In this document: positions 14,154 to 15,704 of the stretch, piece by piece | Numbering within the stretch: the stretch's first letter is position 1 | How the letters are laid out: every line of letters begins with the position of its first letter | Origin: JAEUUM01 sp038326165 | GTDB lineage: Bacteria; Bacteroidota; Bacteroidia; Chitinophagales; Saprospiraceae | Reading direction: 5' to 3' | Assembly: GCA_038326165.1 (NCBI GenBank) | Contig: JBBQJT010000065.1 | Location: 1-15,704 of the forward strand | Length of the DNA stretch: 15,704 nt | Notes under the pieces: generated by a model | The model's input: only the letters and a program-made list of their open reading frames with translations | Databases searched by the model: none | Told to the model about the DNA's origin: nothing | Position numbers and translations under genes: made by a program

Positions 14154-15704
14154 CTATTTAATTACAATCACCTTGCTGGATCTAACTTCTTCGCTGTTGC
14201 TGAGGAAGATGTAATAAAACCCTGCTGACAACTTATGTGAATTCAAATTAAGAATCTTTTCATCAGATCCAATTTTACGTGTTTCCAAAAGGTGGCCTGT
14301 TGAGGACACTAACTTTAGATCAGAATAATTCTTCCTTAAAAAGATAGTAATATTTTCATAGGCAGGATTAGGGCTTATAAAAAAGTCTGATTCTCTATTG
14401 GCTTCCTTCGTAGACACAATACCATCAATGTCAACCGTCCTTCTTGGTAGTAGCTGATATCCTTCAATAAAAGGAGAAGTATTATCAAATTGTGATCCTA
14501 AACCAGAAACACTAAACATTGAAAAATTAGGAACAACTGTATTGAATAAATCAATATCGTTGTCTATTCGGATTTTAAATATTTTTCCACCTGGATCCTG
14601 TACGTCAATAGTAAAACCAGTTCCAATACCTGTAGTCCATTGACCTGGATCGACAAAAGTTAAATTACTCAATTTTACAAACTCAGATTCCGTTGATTCA
14701 TCCAAGTCAGTGACGTTTGCAGCAATTTTAAGCGAACCAGTTCCAGATTTCCATAATGTATCAGGAGAAATTTGAGTCAATCCATTGAATTGTGAAATCC
14801 GACCTTGAACTGTAATTTCATCTCCTTCTACTACCATATAGCCAAAAGTTTTATTCGAGAATAATGATATTCCTCCTGTTGCATCAATCATAAATAATTG
14901 AATAGGATTTAAGCCATTGTAGTCAACACCATATACAATTCCTTTCAGTTGACAGAAGGAATTAATGGAACTTGCTACTCCTGCTGCATCATTACCTGTT
15001 ACTTCAGCAATTGTTTTAGGTGGATAATTTTGGGCACAGTTTACTGTGATGCTCACATTGGCTTGATCTGTTCCTCCAATTTTATCGGTGACCGTATATG
15101 TAAAGCCATCAAGTCCGCAATAGTCTTTGTTTGGAGTATAAACCAATCCATTTTGATTTCCCGTTACCGTTCCATTGGAAGGATTGGTATAAGTCAATGT
15201 TTCAACACCATTTGGCAGTTTATCATTGGTTAGAACATTCATATTTAGAGCTGAATTAAAACTAGTGGTAAATACATCATCTGTGCAAACAGTTGCAGTT
15301 CCTGAAATCGGACTATAGGTATCTATTGGGAATGGATTGGCTACTCCACTATTGTTTGGCGCGCCATCTAAACTTCCAACTCCTCCAAATTTCCAGTTAC
15401 TCAGAATAAACGTAGTGGCATCAGGACCTGTTCCATCTACTCTGTACGCCCAGCCATCTAAGTACTCCCAAGCAGTTCCAGTTCCATCAAGATTGATGTC
15501 ACCAAAAATGTCAATTACAGTATTTTCTTCAAATAATTCAAGGGCATCATCACCATTTATATTCATGGATGAACTTATAAAATCAGCATCAAAACCGAAA
15601 TATTGATGGAATAAAGCACTGTCAGCAGCAATATGAATGTATGTTCCTTTTGGTACCGAAATAGCTGGAAAGGTGAATTCCTTACCATCTGATCCCCCAC
15701 CGTT
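14154..15704 (-). CDS. T9SS-secreted lamin-tail/Ig-like/OB-fold protein (5' end outside the window)
   Basis: The frame remains open from the ATG at 15566 to the right edge with good lamin-tail sequence (for example ALFHQYFGFDADF), so this ATG is internal; 516 residues are visible. Order: lamin-tail domain (about 1-115) with INGDDALELF, DIFGDINLDGTG and WEYLDGWAYR; a tandem Ig/cadherin-like domain (about 138-222) with NVLTNDKLP and GLDGFTYTVTD; an OB-fold or DUF5689-like beta region (about 229-432); and a type A T9SS sorting domain (about 443-516) from ISPNPAYENI, ending SSKVIVIK. It is predicted to be exported and surface-bound or released. In this phylum lamin-tail domains often accompany secreted nucleases or phosphatases, but no catalytic domain is in the visible part. 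Function unknown. Confidence 0.88.
   Translation of the reverse strand, partial: NGGGSDGKEFTFPAISVPKGTYIHIAADSALFHQYFGFDADFISSSMNINGDDALELFEENTVIDIFGDINLDGTGTAWEYLDGWAYRVDGTGPDATTFILSNWKFGGVGSLDGAPNNSGVANPFPIDTYSPISGTATVCTDDVFTTSFNSALNMNVLTNDKLPNGVETLTYTNPSNGTVTGNQNGLVYTPNKDYCGLDGFTYTVTDKIGGTDQANVSITVNCAQNYPPKTIAEVTGNDAAGVASSINSFCQLKGIVYGVDYNGLNPIQLFMIDATGGISLFSNKTFGYMVVEGDEITVQGRISQFNGLTQISPDTLWKSGTGSLKIAANVTDLDESTESEFVKLSNLTFVDPGQWTTGIGTGFTIDVQDPGGKIFKIRIDNDIDLFNTVVPNFSMFSVSGLGSQFDNTSPFIEGYQLLPRRTVDIDGIVSTKEANRESDFFISPNPAYENITIFLRKNYSDLKLVSSTGHLLETRKIGSDEKILNLNSHKLSAGFYYIFLSNSEEVRSSKVIVIK

Overview
The window looks like a chromosomal piece of a low-GC member of the Bacteroidota, most likely of the Saprospiria or a close relative. 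Evidence: three long surface proteins end in a type A type IX secretion (T9SS) sorting domain, two are built from SprB repeats plus an SdrD B-like domain, ribosome-binding sites are weak and A/T-rich, a TAnnTTTG-type -7 box is present, and there is a Bacteroidota-type Fe-S operon. The class-level placement is inference.

Layout. (1) 2-4126 (+) and 4327-9549 (+) are tandem paralogous giant secreted proteins, the first cut by the window edge. Both have the same order: Cys-rich Ig-like modules, an array of SprB repeats (9 and 13), an SdrD B-like domain, another Ig-like module, a PKD-like domain, a beta-rich linker and a T9SS sorting domain. Each is followed by its own intrinsic terminator, so they are probably separate transcription units. 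(2) 13496-9601 (-) is a tight four-gene operon: a membrane protein with two [4Fe-4S] motifs, a cysteine-rich CCG-domain Fe-S protein, a small conserved GCSID-motif protein (often misnamed 'ABC transporter ATPase'), and a class I CPD photolyase joined to it by a TAATG stop/start overlap. (3) 13656-14150 (+) is a PyrR-like phosphoribosyltransferase divergent from that operon. (4) 15704-14154 (-), cut by the right edge, is a T9SS-secreted protein with a lamin-tail domain, a tandem Ig/cadherin-like domain and an OB-fold-like region; its stop lies 3 bases from the phosphoribosyltransferase stop.

How they may work together. The surface proteins probably act in adhesion, matrix formation or cell-surface contact. 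The Fe-S membrane pair forms a plausible quinone- or heme-linked electron-transfer unit of heterodisulfide-reductase type. The photolyase at the end of that operon uses reduced FAD to repair UV damage; a functional link to the redox proteins is suggested only by the gene order.

No rRNA, tRNA, CRISPR array, insertion sequence or prophage gene was seen. No gene-free stretch exceeds about 200 bases. The clearest unusual features are the recently amplified 228-bp repeat in the first adhesin, the six-copy RCxRRxGC module, and the photolyase in the Fe-S operon.
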